Shown here piece after piece: positions 1-14,300 of a stretch of DNA of 64,000 nt. A program made the translations under genes and the position numbers. Under the pieces are notes generated by a model that worked only from the letters and a program-made list of their open reading frames with translations, was not told where the DNA came from and did not search any database. Origin of the DNA: Pseudorasbora parva (taxonomy: Eukaryota > Chordata > Actinopteri > Cypriniformes > Gobionidae); contig NC_090184.1 in the NCBI RefSeq assembly GCF_024679245.1, positions 16,356,144 to 16,420,143 on the forward strand. The letters are read 5' to 3'. Each line of letters begins with the position of its first letter. The first letter of the stretch is position 1.

Positions 1-1835
1 AAAACACTCACCTGCACTGCCGCTGACACACACACATTCTTTTCAAACAAGTTAGCCGTTCAAAGATCATCCGTTTAAACGCGTCTATATACATTGATAA
101 ACTAGATTTGACCCCTACGGTCAAATTCCTAAAAATAATTCCAAAACGTTAATTATTCGGAAGGATGCTGCGAGATTTCTAACTTTACGCGACTCACGCG
201 GCTGTTTTCTACAGAGAGCACTATCAGCACGCAGATGAGATGCGCGCGCCAGACGCGTATGTGGACAGTGTGTGTTCAGCTGGGAACGGGACCAGTGATG
301 ATCTGCGAGGAAAAAAACCACAGGGTGAAAAAAAAAACCGCACATCGGATCGGACAGCACGTTTGCACTTGGTTGTAGACACTCCAAAACGACACACGCT
401 GTCATTGGATTGGATTGTGGCTTTTTTGGCCAATGATAACTTATGTCCCAAACAAAACTGAATAGCTTTTTTTTTAATTTCCTTGGCATTAGCAGAGTGA
501 TTTCCACACAGCAACACGTCCACTTAGAATCAATGGCATAGCCCAAATCTTACCTTCACAGTTCTCTTTCTCCTCATCGTGTGTCCCGAGGTGTTTTAAT
601 CCGCGTAATTTCGACTTTCTGAATAAATGCGCTGATCGCTTACATTGCAGCGGTTATGCTGAGTCTGGCTTCTCGCATCGCTCAATAAGCAGAACACGGC
701 GACAGTATCGATTATGAGCTGGAGGACAGTGTCACGGATGTCCGTGAAGGCATGCTGCGGGAAGCGATGCGTGTCGCCGGTCCAGATCGCATCCAGCGCA
801 CGCGCTTCGATAATTCCCAGGCGCGGGCAATAAGGAAAGAACACTGTAATAAGAGTAATAAGCGATATTGGAGGCGCTGAGGGGAGGGAAAGATATAAGG
901 GGAAGAACCGCCCCTTGTGTAAACGAAAGGTAGTTTGCCGGTTTTTGATAAAAGCATTACAGGTCGAGGGAGAGAATGCGGACAGGTGAAATGTGAGGAC
1001 TGAGATGATAAGTGGGCTGTGGAACTAGTGTGGAAGTGCGTTTAAATGTTACCACACTCTCCCTGCTAAAAAAAAAGAAGAAAAAAAAGAAGAAGCTAAA
1101 ACCAGTCTAAGGTGACAGTCTTGCTGATCTTTGAGATTGGTCTGTTTACTGGTTTTATATGGACTTTAGTCAAACTGGGAGAAGATCTGAAACCGACATA
1201 AACCAGCTACAGCAACTCTCTTATGCTGGTTTAAGATTTTTAGTTTGTTTTTCCAGTAGGGCTCTGCCTCTGTCTGAATAAATAATCATGCATGGGCATA
1301 TGATAGCAGATACACGTTTCTGTCAATTTGACTCGAGTCATTATATATTTTTTAATTATTACTATTATTAATACACTTTTATTAATCACTGATATACTTT
1401 TTGAAACTTTTTGCAAACCACGCCCAGACTTTGCGGGCAAAATATAAACAACTACATTATTTTTAAACATTTGATGTGCTTTTAGGCTTTTCTTTTATAA
1501 CTAGCTTACTGTATATTATTTTTTATTAAAACGTTTATTAATATTTAGGAGCAAAAATACAAAAATTGGTAACATTGTAATACATTTTACTAAAATAGGC
1601 TATATGCTTGGCATTACATTTTCACCGTTAATTCAACCCCCAAATCCCCTATTAGGGGTCATTGCAAGGTGAGTTGAACCAGGTAGATATATTTATTACT
1701 AATATAATAACACATATTGGTTTCAAAATAATAGAATACAATTGTTTTATGCGTAACCAATGTTAGACTCTACATTTTCTCTCAGCTATATTTAAAACAT
1801 TAAAAAGAACAGATTACTGCTGTGTTGCATTATGT
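1..1835. other. Upstream flank of gpkow, no confirmed gene
   Basis: About 1.8 kb upstream of the gpkow start. The part from about 140 to 900 is richer in CpG than the AT-rich stretch that follows (1040-1830) and could be the promoter or first exon of a neighbouring gene. A short open frame on the + strand (689-880) and an ATG followed by a GTAAG-type donor on the - strand (577 down to about 549) are weak coding hints only. No protein family is recognisable. Nothing else is evident. Confidence 0.35.
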
Positions 1836-1900
1836 GAATTGTAGTCTTTTGAACCTTTTCAGGTATAGCGATGATTGCACAATAAAACTACATTTACCAG
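1836..1900 (+). promoter_or_regulatory. Candidate ZNF143/SBS-like promoter motifs upstream of gpkow
   Basis: Two sequences resembling the ACTACAATTCCCAG-type motif bound by ZNF143/THAP11 lie just upstream of the start codon: GAATTGTAGT at 1836-1845 (the motif core on the reverse strand) and ACTACATTTACCAG at 1887-1900. Such motifs are frequent in TATA-less housekeeping promoters of vertebrates. The match is by eye, the second site differs from consensus, and the transcription start is not known. Confidence 0.4.
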
Positions 1901-1921
1901 CGATTACAATACACAACAAAC

Positions 1922-4900
1922 ATGGCGTCGCCGGAGTGGCACCAGGCTGGTCAATCACTGAAGATTAATATTGGCCAAGATGATGGGGGCAAAAAAACTG
2001 CCCCAATATCTTTTGGGTTTAGTAAAACACTGAGCAGGGCCAAATCCGGGAAAGCGGAAGAGCGAGATTATTTAGTTGAAGTCGAAGGAAAAGAACTAAA
2101 AGGGTGAGTTGAAGGCTAACGTTAGCTAGGTTAGCAATAAGTCTCATTAAAAGCGGTTTAATGTTGATTTTGTTTATATCTCGTCGTGTGCTTCAACTCG
2201 TGTATGTCTGTTGCTTCCACAGAACCAAACCGGTGGAGAAACCGAAAGAGCTGGTTATCCCGTTGATCCACAAGAACCGCTGGTACCGACAGGATGCTGA
2301 GCGAGGAGACAAGAGCAGCGGGGACAAGAGCACCGAGGACAAGACCAAAGAACCGTCTCCGGTAGAGCAGGACACGGTTGAGTCTCAAGCCGTCAAAGAA
2401 CTCATCGAAGGTGTGTTGCTCTGTTATTCGTTCAGGTGGTTTTGGACGCTTTTTAAAACCTTGTGAGATGCATAACAAGGAAGTGTTTTTGGGCAACCAA
2501 ACATATAACATTACCATAAACGTACACGATTCATAACATTTAGACTGGACCACGTCAGTATTGTACATACATATTGTAATGATTTAGGTTTTACAAAACG
2601 TGATCACCGTACTGAAAAAAGTTACCTATGATGGCCTAAAAGGCTGTCTAAATCGCTTAACTAGAATTTTAAAACCAAAACCGTGCTGAGTTTGTTCACT
2701 TGTGAGATGCCAAATTTACCATACAGTTTCAGATTATTGTAATTAAGCTTAAGGATTTACCTTGTAAAAAAGAATTGTGCTCAATTGTATTCAACGTGCA
2801 CTTTTATTATTGTAATTTAAATCTAAAAGTTAAATAATAATTTAAAAAATGTTCTTGCAGATATATTAATGAAGTAAAAGGCCACTTAAGTTTCTTAATA
2901 CACTTAAGATCACTTTTAAATCATTGTTTTCATAATATTAATATGTTGACATATTAAAGATGTACACTTATGTGTTATTGACTAACATACTAGAGCACAT
3001 AAAATGTACTTTATTATCATTTTAACTGTAGTGTCAATTAGTATTACATTTAAAAAGTTTTTCATTACATATATATACATACATTTAAAAATGCATTTAA
3101 ATAAACAGCATACAAGTTTCAATAAAAATGATATTAAAGTATTTTTATTAGTATATTTTACTGTTTACAGTGAATGCTTGTTTTAATATTGGCTGTACAC
3201 TTTATTTCAAAGACAATACAAGTAATTATGAAATTACATATAAAGTAAGATACAAAAGTCCTTCTTAAGTGTTTCAAAATGCGTTTTAATTCAACTAATT
3301 ACATTTATACCAGTTTAAACTAGAATGCATTTTCATTTAAAGGGTTAGTTCACCCAAAAATGAAAGTGATGTCATTAATGACTCACCCTAAAGTCGTTCC
3401 ACACCCATAAGACCTCCGTTCATCTTCAGAACACAGTTTAAGATATTTTATATTTAGTCAGACAGCTTTTCTGTTCCTTCAATGAAAGTGTATGCACACT
3501 TTACTGTCCATGTCCAGAAAGGGAATAAAAACATCATCAAAGTAGTCAATATGTGACATCAGTTAGTTAATTAGAATCTGTTGAATCATTGAAAATACAT
3601 TTTGGTCCAAAATAACAAAAACTACGACTTTATTCAGCATTGTCTTCTCTTCTGGGTTTGCTTTCAATCCTCAAATAAAGATTCAAACCGTTATGAATCA
3701 GCGTATGGGGCGTTTTTTTTTATATAAGAAGAAATTATTTGCTAAATGTGGAATAATGTATTAATGCAGTTCTGTTTAAATGTCATCTACTACAGAGTCT
3801 CAAAAACACCAGGAGAGATGGAAGAACGGACCACAGTCGGATCCCAACTTTGCCATTCCTCTTCTCATGCAGAACCAGGCCCCTGAGGGTTTTGAGGATG
3901 GTGACAAAGTCAACGTGGATTTGCGACCAGAGTCGGTAGGTCCATGAAGGATACAACAACAAAAAATGGATGGAAGGACCAGCATCCCTGTTTTAGCCAT
4001 AGATGAGCCTCTTTGCTGTTTTTAGATGCAATGAATGTTGGCTCTCAAAATTGTGTTACAGATTATTACAATGATAGTCCACCCAAAATGTTAAATTCTG
4101 TTAATTACGCACTCTCAAGTTGCTCTAAACCTGTATGACTTACTTTCTCATACTGAACACAAAAGAAGATATTTTGAAGAGTCTTGGTAACCAAACAGTT
4201 GACGGGCACCATTGACTTGCATACAGTAGTTTTCTTTTACATACTATGAAAGTCAACTGTTTGGTTACCCATATTCTTCAAAATAGTTCTGCAGAAGAAA
4301 GGCATTTATACAGGTTTGGAACAACTTGAGGGTGACTAAATGATGACAGAATTTTCGTTTTTGGGTGATCTATCCCTTTAAATTATTTAACACTTAAAGG
4401 CTTTTGCAAATACTTTGTCTCCTCCCGAGAATCCTGCACATAGGATACGTTTTTAGTGTCAAATTCATCATAGCAACTGCTATTGAATTAAATGGAAAAG
4501 TCTTGTACAGCAAGATGAATATGTCTTTATAGATCCAGAATGAGTGTGAGATTATACTACAGAATGAGACTAGTGTGCACTCAAGTCTAGTGGACTCTAT
4601 ACAGGGACATGACTGTAACATTAGTATGAGCCACAATCATTGATTTAACATTCTGTGAATACTGGGAGTTGAGAAATTCTAAACATTAATGGTTCAAGAA
4701 TGAAAAATAGTTTGTAGTATTCGGTTTTCTCTTTGAAAAAAAATGGAGCTAAAACTGCTGAGTTTGCTAAAACAATGGCTAATGCTGTTAGTGATTTGAC
4801 TATGATTTAAGAGACAAAAGATGTTTCTTAAGAATAATTATTTAATACAGTTTGTCAATGCGCTATCATTTAAAATCGGGGTGGGAAAGTTGTATTTTAT

Positions 4901-7900
4901 GCTCACCCCTAGGCTGTATTAATTTTTATAAAAAATATAGTGAAACCATTTTGTATTATATTGTTAGGGGTTAATGGTTTATGATCCAAGACCAGTAGTG
5001 AAAAATTAAGACCATGAGTCAGGAGTGCAATTAAGTAAAGAAAAATGTACTGAAGAATAGTTTGCAGTTTCATCAGCAGAAGCCAGCTTCAAGTCTCCCT
5101 CTCTCGTCTCGTCACCCCGCCCCTCGTACATACAATTGTCCCAATAGTGATACCGTTTTCAAGGTCTAGCCATCATTACTGCAAGTTGAATGATTCTAAT
5201 TGGCTCAGAGAAAATGCACAGTCATGGTCAATTTCCACCCATTGTCAGTAAATCAGATGCATAGATAGTCATTTCAGGTCCATAGATGCACGTGTTGAAG
5301 TTTTCACCCCGGAATTAGGCCCGTAGTGACTTTCCAGGTCTGGAGCAGGGCCCAGCTTACCCAGAACAGCAAGTCCATCCATCTGTTAGGATGTCCATTG
5401 TACACCATTCTCAACACTGATCTGTTACACAGAATATTGCGCACATACACAGATGCACAGTCTCTCCAAGGTTTGAGCTGATTAGGCTCCAGTTCTAACC
5501 CAAAACATACTGATAACATGTGCTTTCTCTCAGTGAGAGGGGCAGACAATATTACAGGCAACATTCAATCATTTCTTTATTGTTTCAGTAAAAGGAAATA
5601 TAAAATGTATAAATTAAACTAAGTGATCAAACACTGTTACTGCACTGCTGGCGTGTTAGGGGTGTGTGATACCTCCAAAATCCAAACATACGACACCATG
5701 TTGCTATCAAGTGTTTAGTGACACCTCACACATCTCTAGGCCAGACCCTCAGTCACTCCTCAGAGACCAAATACACACTTTAGAAAACAAGAAACAATCA
5801 GTGGTTCTCTTAAGCAAAATCATAACTGGAAGAATCATTATAATAAAATAGGAAGATAAATATTGTTTTAATTATGATTTTCATTAGGATATACAGATAT
5901 ATTGAAGCGGCATTGGATTTTAGAATCCCCCTTTCAATGTTTTAAAATTTAATTCATGTGGTTTCAAAGGTGAATTTTTCAACATCATTACTACAGTCTT
6001 TAGTCACAATATCCTTCAGAAATCATTCTGATATGATGATGTGCTGCTCAAGAAACAGTTCCTATTATTATCAATCTTGAAAATAGTTGTGCTGCATTAT
6101 ATATTTATGGAAACCATAATTGGCCTACTTTTTTCAGGGTAACAGCATATATATTTCAAATATGTTTTGTACATGTATTAATGATTTTTCACAAAACAAC
6201 CATGGCTTCGTTAAGAAATTAAACAAACTCAATTTTGATTTCATGCAGACTTCATGCAAATGGAAACATAGGAAATTGTTTCAGAAATTCTGCCTCATTA
6301 ATCAGGGGCTATTTAAAAAAAATCTGACCTCAGTAACAATCCCAGATTAGTATGCTTGCTGTTCAAAAGAGCAATGGCTATTATTGGTACTGCACCACTT
6401 TGTGCTCGCTGTATATGGCTGTTATCAATTCTGTACACAGATAAAGATCTCGCTCAGTTTCAACTGCAAATCTGGGCCACATCAGTGTGTTTGAACAAGC
6501 TGAGGATTTCTAATGCAATTGGTATATTTTATTAATTTAAAACTCATTTGAGTTCAGTCAGTGTATGTTCTGCTGCTCGAGCTGTCGTCCAGTAATGGTG
6601 CCAAATGTGGTGTCAGCACAGGGCAGTTCAAGGTCATTGCACACGCAGTGCTCTTGTTACATTTACATTGTGTGTGTGTGTGGGGGGGGGGAATAAGGGC
6701 GTGTCCTAATGAAATGAGTGATGAAGAACTCTCCTGCTGCATCCAAACAGCTTACTCTGCATAAACCCTCTCTCTCTTTCTTACACGCACACACACACCT
6801 CACACCTCCAGTGTCATTTTCTCCTGCAGTGCAAGTCCATCACTTGTAGATTGTTGTGAGAGCGCCAGCTACAGCTTGATTAGGGTTTAACGCGGCTCAT
6901 TCATTATGAGTGAATTCTACTCTGCCTGTCAAAGCTCTTGTTTATTCCACTATGTAAAGAGCAGCTGTAAGATTTCATCTAATTATCAGCTTCTCTGTAG
7001 GTTGAGGTGTTTGTTTCTAATTAGTGTTTTGCGTCTGCTTATGTTTTTGGTTGCTTTGATAGTCTGTGTGTGTAGGCTTGTGCTTGATTTCTCTGTGGAG
7101 ATGTTTGAGATGTGTATTGAATATTGATCTGAATTGTTCTGATTCAGTCCACAGAGGCCGACTATGAAGTTGTTCCTGTGGAGGCTTATGGGTTGGCCAT
7201 GCTGAAGGGAATGGGCTGGAAGCAAGGAGAGGGAATTGGACGCACATTTAAACAGTAAGGACCTCTCTTTTTCAATGAATTGTAATTAAAACGAGTGGGA
7301 GGGAGCTGAAAAATGTAATCTGTTTCTCCCACATGAGCACCACTGCTCAGTGTGTGCCACTATGTAGGCCACTGCATCGACTTTAAAGTGTTTTTTTGTT
7401 TTGTTTTTCAATCTAACAGCTTAATTGTCACAGTCCTGCTTGCACGATGATTGGCACTCTTTTTGTGTTTGTGTGTGTGTGTGTGTGTTGATGTTTTTTT
7501 TGTTTTTATATCACATTTTAGCAATCGTCAGAAATAAGGTATCATCTAAACTCAAAATTCATCATGTGAAAACTGTTTTGAAATTGGATGTTGTGTTACC
7601 ATGGAAACAGTACGCGAAATTCTTCTAGTCGACTCCCCTCCTAGTGGGGCAGTTTCAAATGTATTTTAACTACTTTATAATCAAAACCTGTTCTAATCTT
7701 GACAAGACACACATCATTGTAAAGGTCTGAGTCTCAAGGTTTCATATTTGGTGGCTGTTTTGTGATAGAAGTGATATTTTGACAACAATCTATTAATTTG
7801 TTACAGTAGACTGCATAAAAAAAGGAATGTGGATGACACCCAGGGGCTCTTTTTGCTACAAAACCTAAACAAAATCTCATGGGAACTTCATTTTTGTGAT

Positions 7901-10900
7901 GATAACTTCAAATTTGGAACACAACTTGGTTAGACTATGGATTTTATAGGAATTTTATAGTATTTATTTGGTAAAATATATTTTCATATAAAATAAAATA
8001 AAATATTTAGTACAGTGTATTTAATTTACATTAAATTTAAACTTCTATAACCTTTTTATACTTTTATTTTCAGCAATAATCTGCAGAGTCTCTTCATTAA
8101 AACAAGACTAAACTTAGATCTATATTTTAATGCATTCTTAAAGCCATTTAAGTTTGGATAGTGGATTTGCACGTCTACTCTCAAAAAGGGGGTGAAGTTA
8201 AAGGTACACTATGTAGGATTTTTGCAGTAAAATATCCAAAAACCAGCAGGTCAGTGTTATATATTTTGTTAGGTTGACGTCTGAGGGAGTCGCCTTGTCA
8301 ATTGCGTCATATGGTAAATGGCCATCCAAAGCGCTTTATATGTTGCCTCACATTCACCCATACATACACTTATTCATACACCGACGGCGATGTCAGCCAT
8401 GTAAGGCGCCATCCAGCTCGTCGGGAGCAGCTGGGGTTAGGTGTCTTGCTCATGGACACCTCGACACTTGGTCAAGTGGAACCGGGGATCAAACCATCAA
8501 CCTTCCGGTTTGTAGAAAATCTACATGAGCCACTGCCGCCCCTACAGCCATCTGCGTTACCCTCGGTTTTCGGTTTTATTAGGCAGAAACTAGGGATGCT
8601 GTGACAATGTTTACTTTAGTAAACGTGACCAAAACCACACTACAAAAAGCATTAAACAAACATTAAGGCTTCTGATTGCACTGCCTGGTGCCCGGGGAAT
8701 ACAGAGACGCCAGCTTCTGTGACTATTTTTATGTTGAGAAGTTTATGGTAATACTACATCAGATTTTTTTAATTACCTTGCTTCTAACAAATACATTGCT
8801 ACAACTTTTGCTTCTTTGTCGCCATCTCTGTTTGAAACCTGGAATTGCAGTTATTTGCTGAATGATTATCTTTACAAGGGATGTACATTGGCACGGCTCC
8901 TCAGCACGGTTGAATCTAATGTTTTGTGGAGTAATATGTGTAGGCTGTCACTGCATGGTGTGGATACTGTACTTCAGAATTGCAGATATTATGTCTTGTA
9001 AGTATGACCAAAATTAGAATTTTCACTGGAAAATGTCATCTGAACAAGCAAGTAACATGTCTGCCACTTTTGTTCTGACCAACTGAGGGAAAAAAAGCTA
9101 ATAATGTAACAATAAATCACTCTACCAACAGTGATTTAAATCTAACGAATGCTTCGTTCATAGCACATCAAACTGTTCAAATTATTAGGATTGTTATACT
9201 TCATTCTCATTGTTAATGGTTACAACATCAGCATTGCGTGACTGTATTTAGCGCGTATTAGCGTTACCTGTAGATTTCAGTGTCTGTACAGTCTAATCTT
9301 TTGCTTTTGACTTAGTGAATCTCCAGTTATCACTGATGATTGTCGTTTGGGCCTTTCTGGACTGCAATCCGCCATCAAAATGATACATTTTATTATTCCA
9401 GCTGCTGTGAGAAAAGGCTATAAACGATCCGCTCCTCACATGCGATACTACTAGCTGGACTCCTCCTTTATGTATACAGATGTGACATAAAGACACAAAG
9501 ACATGCTCGAATTTCCCGTGGAAATCCTCCAGTGCCACTCAAATTATGAAACATTATTACAAGCTTACCGTTGTGAATCAGGCTAAGGTAAAGGGATGGT
9601 TTTGAACACTGGCTGGTAATGTACTTGCTCAAATTTGATTTTGGATCATTTTTAACCCCCCAAAAAAATGAACTGCAGCTTGAACTATATTTGGTTTAAC
9701 TTTGTTAAATTTCTTCCAATGTTTCTCAGGTTAAACCCAGTACAATCTAATAAAATTTCCATCAGTCTTAAAGGATTTTGACAAAAAGAACATGCGTATG
9801 GATCTTCTCTTAATATTTAAAATCTTGTCAGATGTTCTTGAAAATCTTATATTTAAAACTACAGCACAATAGACCATCATAGCCATCATCGCAATGTTAA
9901 AAATCCACACAATTATTTAATATTATTTTTAATGATCAATTATAGCCTAAGTGATTGGGTACGCATTCATCCCTAATTGGGTATATATTTTTGTACTTAT
10001 ATATTTTCTTCATATCTGTAGTCTCAAAGTCTAATTTTAAAGATTGGTCTACACTTGGGGCTTATTTATTTATTTATTTATTAAATTTTAAAAAGCTGAC
10101 AGTTTATCCTCTTTAAAATAATGAAATATCTACAGCCATACGTTCGGTAAATACATTGACCATGTGTTTGAAATGCCTCCAATAGCATTTCTGTTTTAGC
10201 ATGTTTCATCCTTGACCCCGGCAGTATCTCTGTAGTTTCATCACTGTTTTCTGCTATAAGCGCTTTCTAATGCACGTGATGTTTGGCTCTCTACAAGTCT
10301 TTTCCACTCATGTTTCCTTGTGTTGGGATTATTGTCCCAGTTGGAGACATTAATAACTCGAGATTATGATTTTATGTCAAATGCAATGAAGAATTATTTC
10401 AGACTGGCTGAGGGAATCTTTGGTGCAGACTGGCCGCACACTTTTTAATCTTTTGTGCTTACGGGCCCATCTGTCCGCTTGTATGGAAACACACAGACTG
10501 CTCTTTATGAGGGGCGGGACGCTTGCGCGCACGTGATGCAGATTGTGCTGGCTTGTGGTTTATGTTTAAAATGTTGTACCTCCTTGTCACTCAATAGAAA
10601 TGTATTTCTTTTATTACCTGTTAGAGATGTGAAGCCTATAGAGCATCAGTTGAGGCCTAAAGGTCTGGGTTTGGGTGCTGATCGCTCAGCCATTAAAGAC
10701 CTGGAGCCTGGCATCCCCAAGAGACCGCCTAAACCTGGTGATGAGAGGGGGAAAGAAGAGGAGGTCCTGGTTCTGGGGCCTGGAGGATGCGTGCAGGTCC
10801 TGACAGGAGCCCATAAAGAGCTGTACGGGAAGGTGAGTGGACTTTACTTCATCCATGTTCACTTCTGTGACAGGAATGGAGAATCAGCTACTGACACACT

Positions 10901-11235
10901 AAAGAGCTGTTGGAATTACATAAGGTGGATCACTTGAAGGCATCTTGTGAGCCAGAAAAGCACATCTTATGCACAAATTATTTGTGGTCTGAGATTTTAC
11001 TTACAGAGCCTTTATATCCTAGCTGAAACCAGATTGAATAGCCCTGACCACGTAAACTGAAGTGTCGAGGTAAACTGCACTGCGGTTATTACAAACACTG
11101 TGTCTGGAATCCTGTTAGCTTTGATCTCATATCTGGTATTAATGCATTTATGCTTTTAATGTGTTGTATTCTGGAATATTTGTACATTTAAAGATTTAAA
11201 TTCAAAAATCTTTGTGTTGGAGATATGATTTAAAA

Positions 11236-11320
<85 letters not shown>

Positions 11321-14300
11321 TATTTTATTTATTTAAGTATTATTATTGTTCCTGTTGTAAAAAGGCTGCTATGGCCCTGTGTTCTTAATCTGGGCCTGTT
11401 CATATCGACTAAGAAACATTAATGTACATACATTCGTTTTAAGGTTATTGTGAAATGAATAGCACTGATTATCTCTTTATCATGGCACCTGTTAGTCGGT
11501 TGGATATATTAGGCAGCAAGTGAACATGTTGTCCTCAAAGTTGATGTGTTAGAAGCAGGAAAAATGAGCAGGCGTAAGGATTTGAGAGAGTTTGACAAGG
11601 GCCAAATTGTGATGGTTTGATGACTGTGTCAGAGTATCTCCAAAACTGCAGCTCTTGTGTTCCCGGTCTGCAGTGGTCAGTATCTATCAAAAGTGGTCCA
11701 AGAAAGGAACAGTGATGAACCGTGCAACAGGGTCATGGGTGGCCAAGGCTCATTGATGCACGTTGGGAGAGAAGGCTGGCCTGTGTGGTCCGATCAAACA
11801 GACGAGCTACTGTAGCTCAAATTGCTCAAGAAGTTAATGCTGGTTCTGATAGAAAGGTGCCAGAATACACAGTGCATTGCAGTTTGTTGCGTATGGGGCG
11901 GCATAGCCGCAGACCAGTCAGGTTGCCCATGCTGACCCCTGTTCACCACCAAAAGCGCCAACAGTGGCCACATGAGCATCAGAACTGAAACTCGGAGCAA
12001 TGGAAGAAGGTGACCTGGTCTGATGAATCACATTTTCTTTTATCACGTGGCTGGCTGGGTGCTTACCTGGGGAACACATGGCATCAGGATGCACTATGGG
12101 AAAAGGGCAAGCCGGTGGAGGCAACGTGATGCTTTGGGCAATGTTCTGCTGGGAAACCTTGGGTCCTGCCAACCATATGGATGTTACTTTGACACATATT
12201 ACAGTGTTGCAGATCATGTGCACACTTTCATGTAAATGGTATCCCCTGGTGGCTGTGGTCTCTTTCAGCAGGATAATGAGTTTGAGGTGTTGACTTGGCC
12301 TCCAGATTCACCAGATCTCAATCCAATCAAACAAACCAGTCCGGTGGTCAAAATATTATGCCTGATCATTATGTGTGTGTGTTTATATATATATTATATT
12401 ATTGTATTATTAATATTAATATATTATTATGTGTGATTGAGAAATTATTTATAAATATGAAATGCAAAGAAATTGACCTTTATTCCTGATCGCTCTGTGT
12501 TTTTCTTATTTTTCTCATTCTGTCTCTGACAGATAGAGGGAGTGGATCCAGATAATGCCAGAGTTGTAGTCAAACTTGCCATCGGCGGCAAGACAGTAAC
12601 CATCAGTCAGCACTCTTTAAAACTAGTCACCCGCAAGGAATACGACAAATACAGCAAAGACCTCAGTAAGTTTGCTCTTACATCTATATCTGTTGTGTAT
12701 GTACAACTTGAACACTGTCAAATTGCTTTAAATGAATGGAAATATCATTTCTGGCCTGAGTTTTCCAGCATTTAAAAATGGTGGTCCTGATTTTGTTATT
12801 CTGGCTAAATCTGGTGCTCCTCCATCTGGTCTTTTCCCCTATTGAATATTCTTTTAAAGGGGGGGTGAAACACTCAATTTCAGTCAATCTCATGTCAATC
12901 TTGAGTACCTATAGAGTAGTATTGCATCCTTCATATCTCCGAAAAGTCTTTAGTTTTATCATATTTATAAAAGAAATATAGGCTGTACCGAGTCTTTCCG
13001 GAAAAAAACGAGCGCCTGGAGGCGTATCGTGTTAGCGGAGCTAAAGAATGACAAGCGCGCAAAACGGTGACGTCCTCAAGCGTGGAGAAACCCATCGCTA
13101 TCTCAGCTAATACAGATAATGATCCACAATCAAATCTGAGGGAGAAATAAATTGAACAGGAGAAACGGCAACATCAGGACGTCCGTCTCTGTGGTATGTA
13201 AGTTACTATATTTAATGGCCTCTCCACATTTGTGTGTGTTTACTCGCAGTGTATGAGGACATGATTCGGTTTATGGACTATTGTATGCGACTAGACCTTA
13301 GAAGTAGCAAGCAAAACGGTTTTGCACGTCAGAATACTGTAACGTTATACAGAGAACAACAATGGAGTAACCGTTAACAGTTAGCGCATTTGAATGACGA
13401 AGCACGCGATCGTGACGTTTACTGATGTTTACTCATGCGTCCGTAGCCAAAAGCAGAGACATTTGAGGCAGTTTAAGTTAACTCACTGGCTGCTTCCAAA
13501 GCAGGACCGAAGCTTTAGCGCTGGGACCGCTCCGTCAAAAACACACTTCTTTGGTATGATTTGGTAAAGTCCTGACAGCAGTGGTGTGTAAATCCATTTT
13601 GAGACGCAACTGAAACGATGTTGTGAAGCTTCCCGTCATTTCTGCGTTCAAATCGGTTCAAATGCAGCGCTGCCTTCCCGGAATGCTGTGCTGAAGCGTT
13701 GAAGTCGCTCGACGTCACCCATAGGAATAAAGAGAAGCGCGGCGCCACATAAGTGTTCACGGACGACTGGATCTGCACCTGAGGGACTGTTTACAGCGTG
13801 CTCTAGTCACGCGCACGCGCACCCTACCGGGAGAAGAGCCCGTACAGCCCATACAAGGACCTTCCGCTCTTATTAACGTCAAGCCGACCCATACTCGAAA
13901 AAAACTCGCCGAAACTTGTGAGAAACCGGAAGGAGTATTTTTGACACAGAAATACTCCATCAAACGTCCAAAATTAGTTTTTGAAACTTTGTCTATGTTT
14001 AGGATGGGAATCCAAGTCTTTAACAGTGTAAAAAGCTCAGTATGCATGAAACAGCATTTCACCCCCCCTTTAAAGACCAATTTAGTATAATATTAATATG
14101 CAACACATATAACTTTCAGACTGTGACATGGCTTCTACTGAATGTCCATTGGGAAATAATGTAGTGCAGGGCTTTTTTTTTATTCATTATGATATCATTG
14201 GATTGTGAAGGTAAGCTCTGATATTATTAGTTAATATTATTTGAATGTGCACTGATGAATTGTGCTTAAGTTTTGATTTCGTTATCTTTTAAATTGTCTG

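Noticed and set aside
8290..8545. Possible tRNA gene because of A-box and B-box-like motifs
   Set aside because: No cloverleaf could be formed, the B-box is degenerate, and the following core sequence is that of a fish tRNA-derived SINE.
10455..10937. 160-codon open frame in gpkow region
   Set aside because: It is intron 4, exon 5 and intron 5 read together; only 10625-10832 is coding, as shown by the splice signals and phase.
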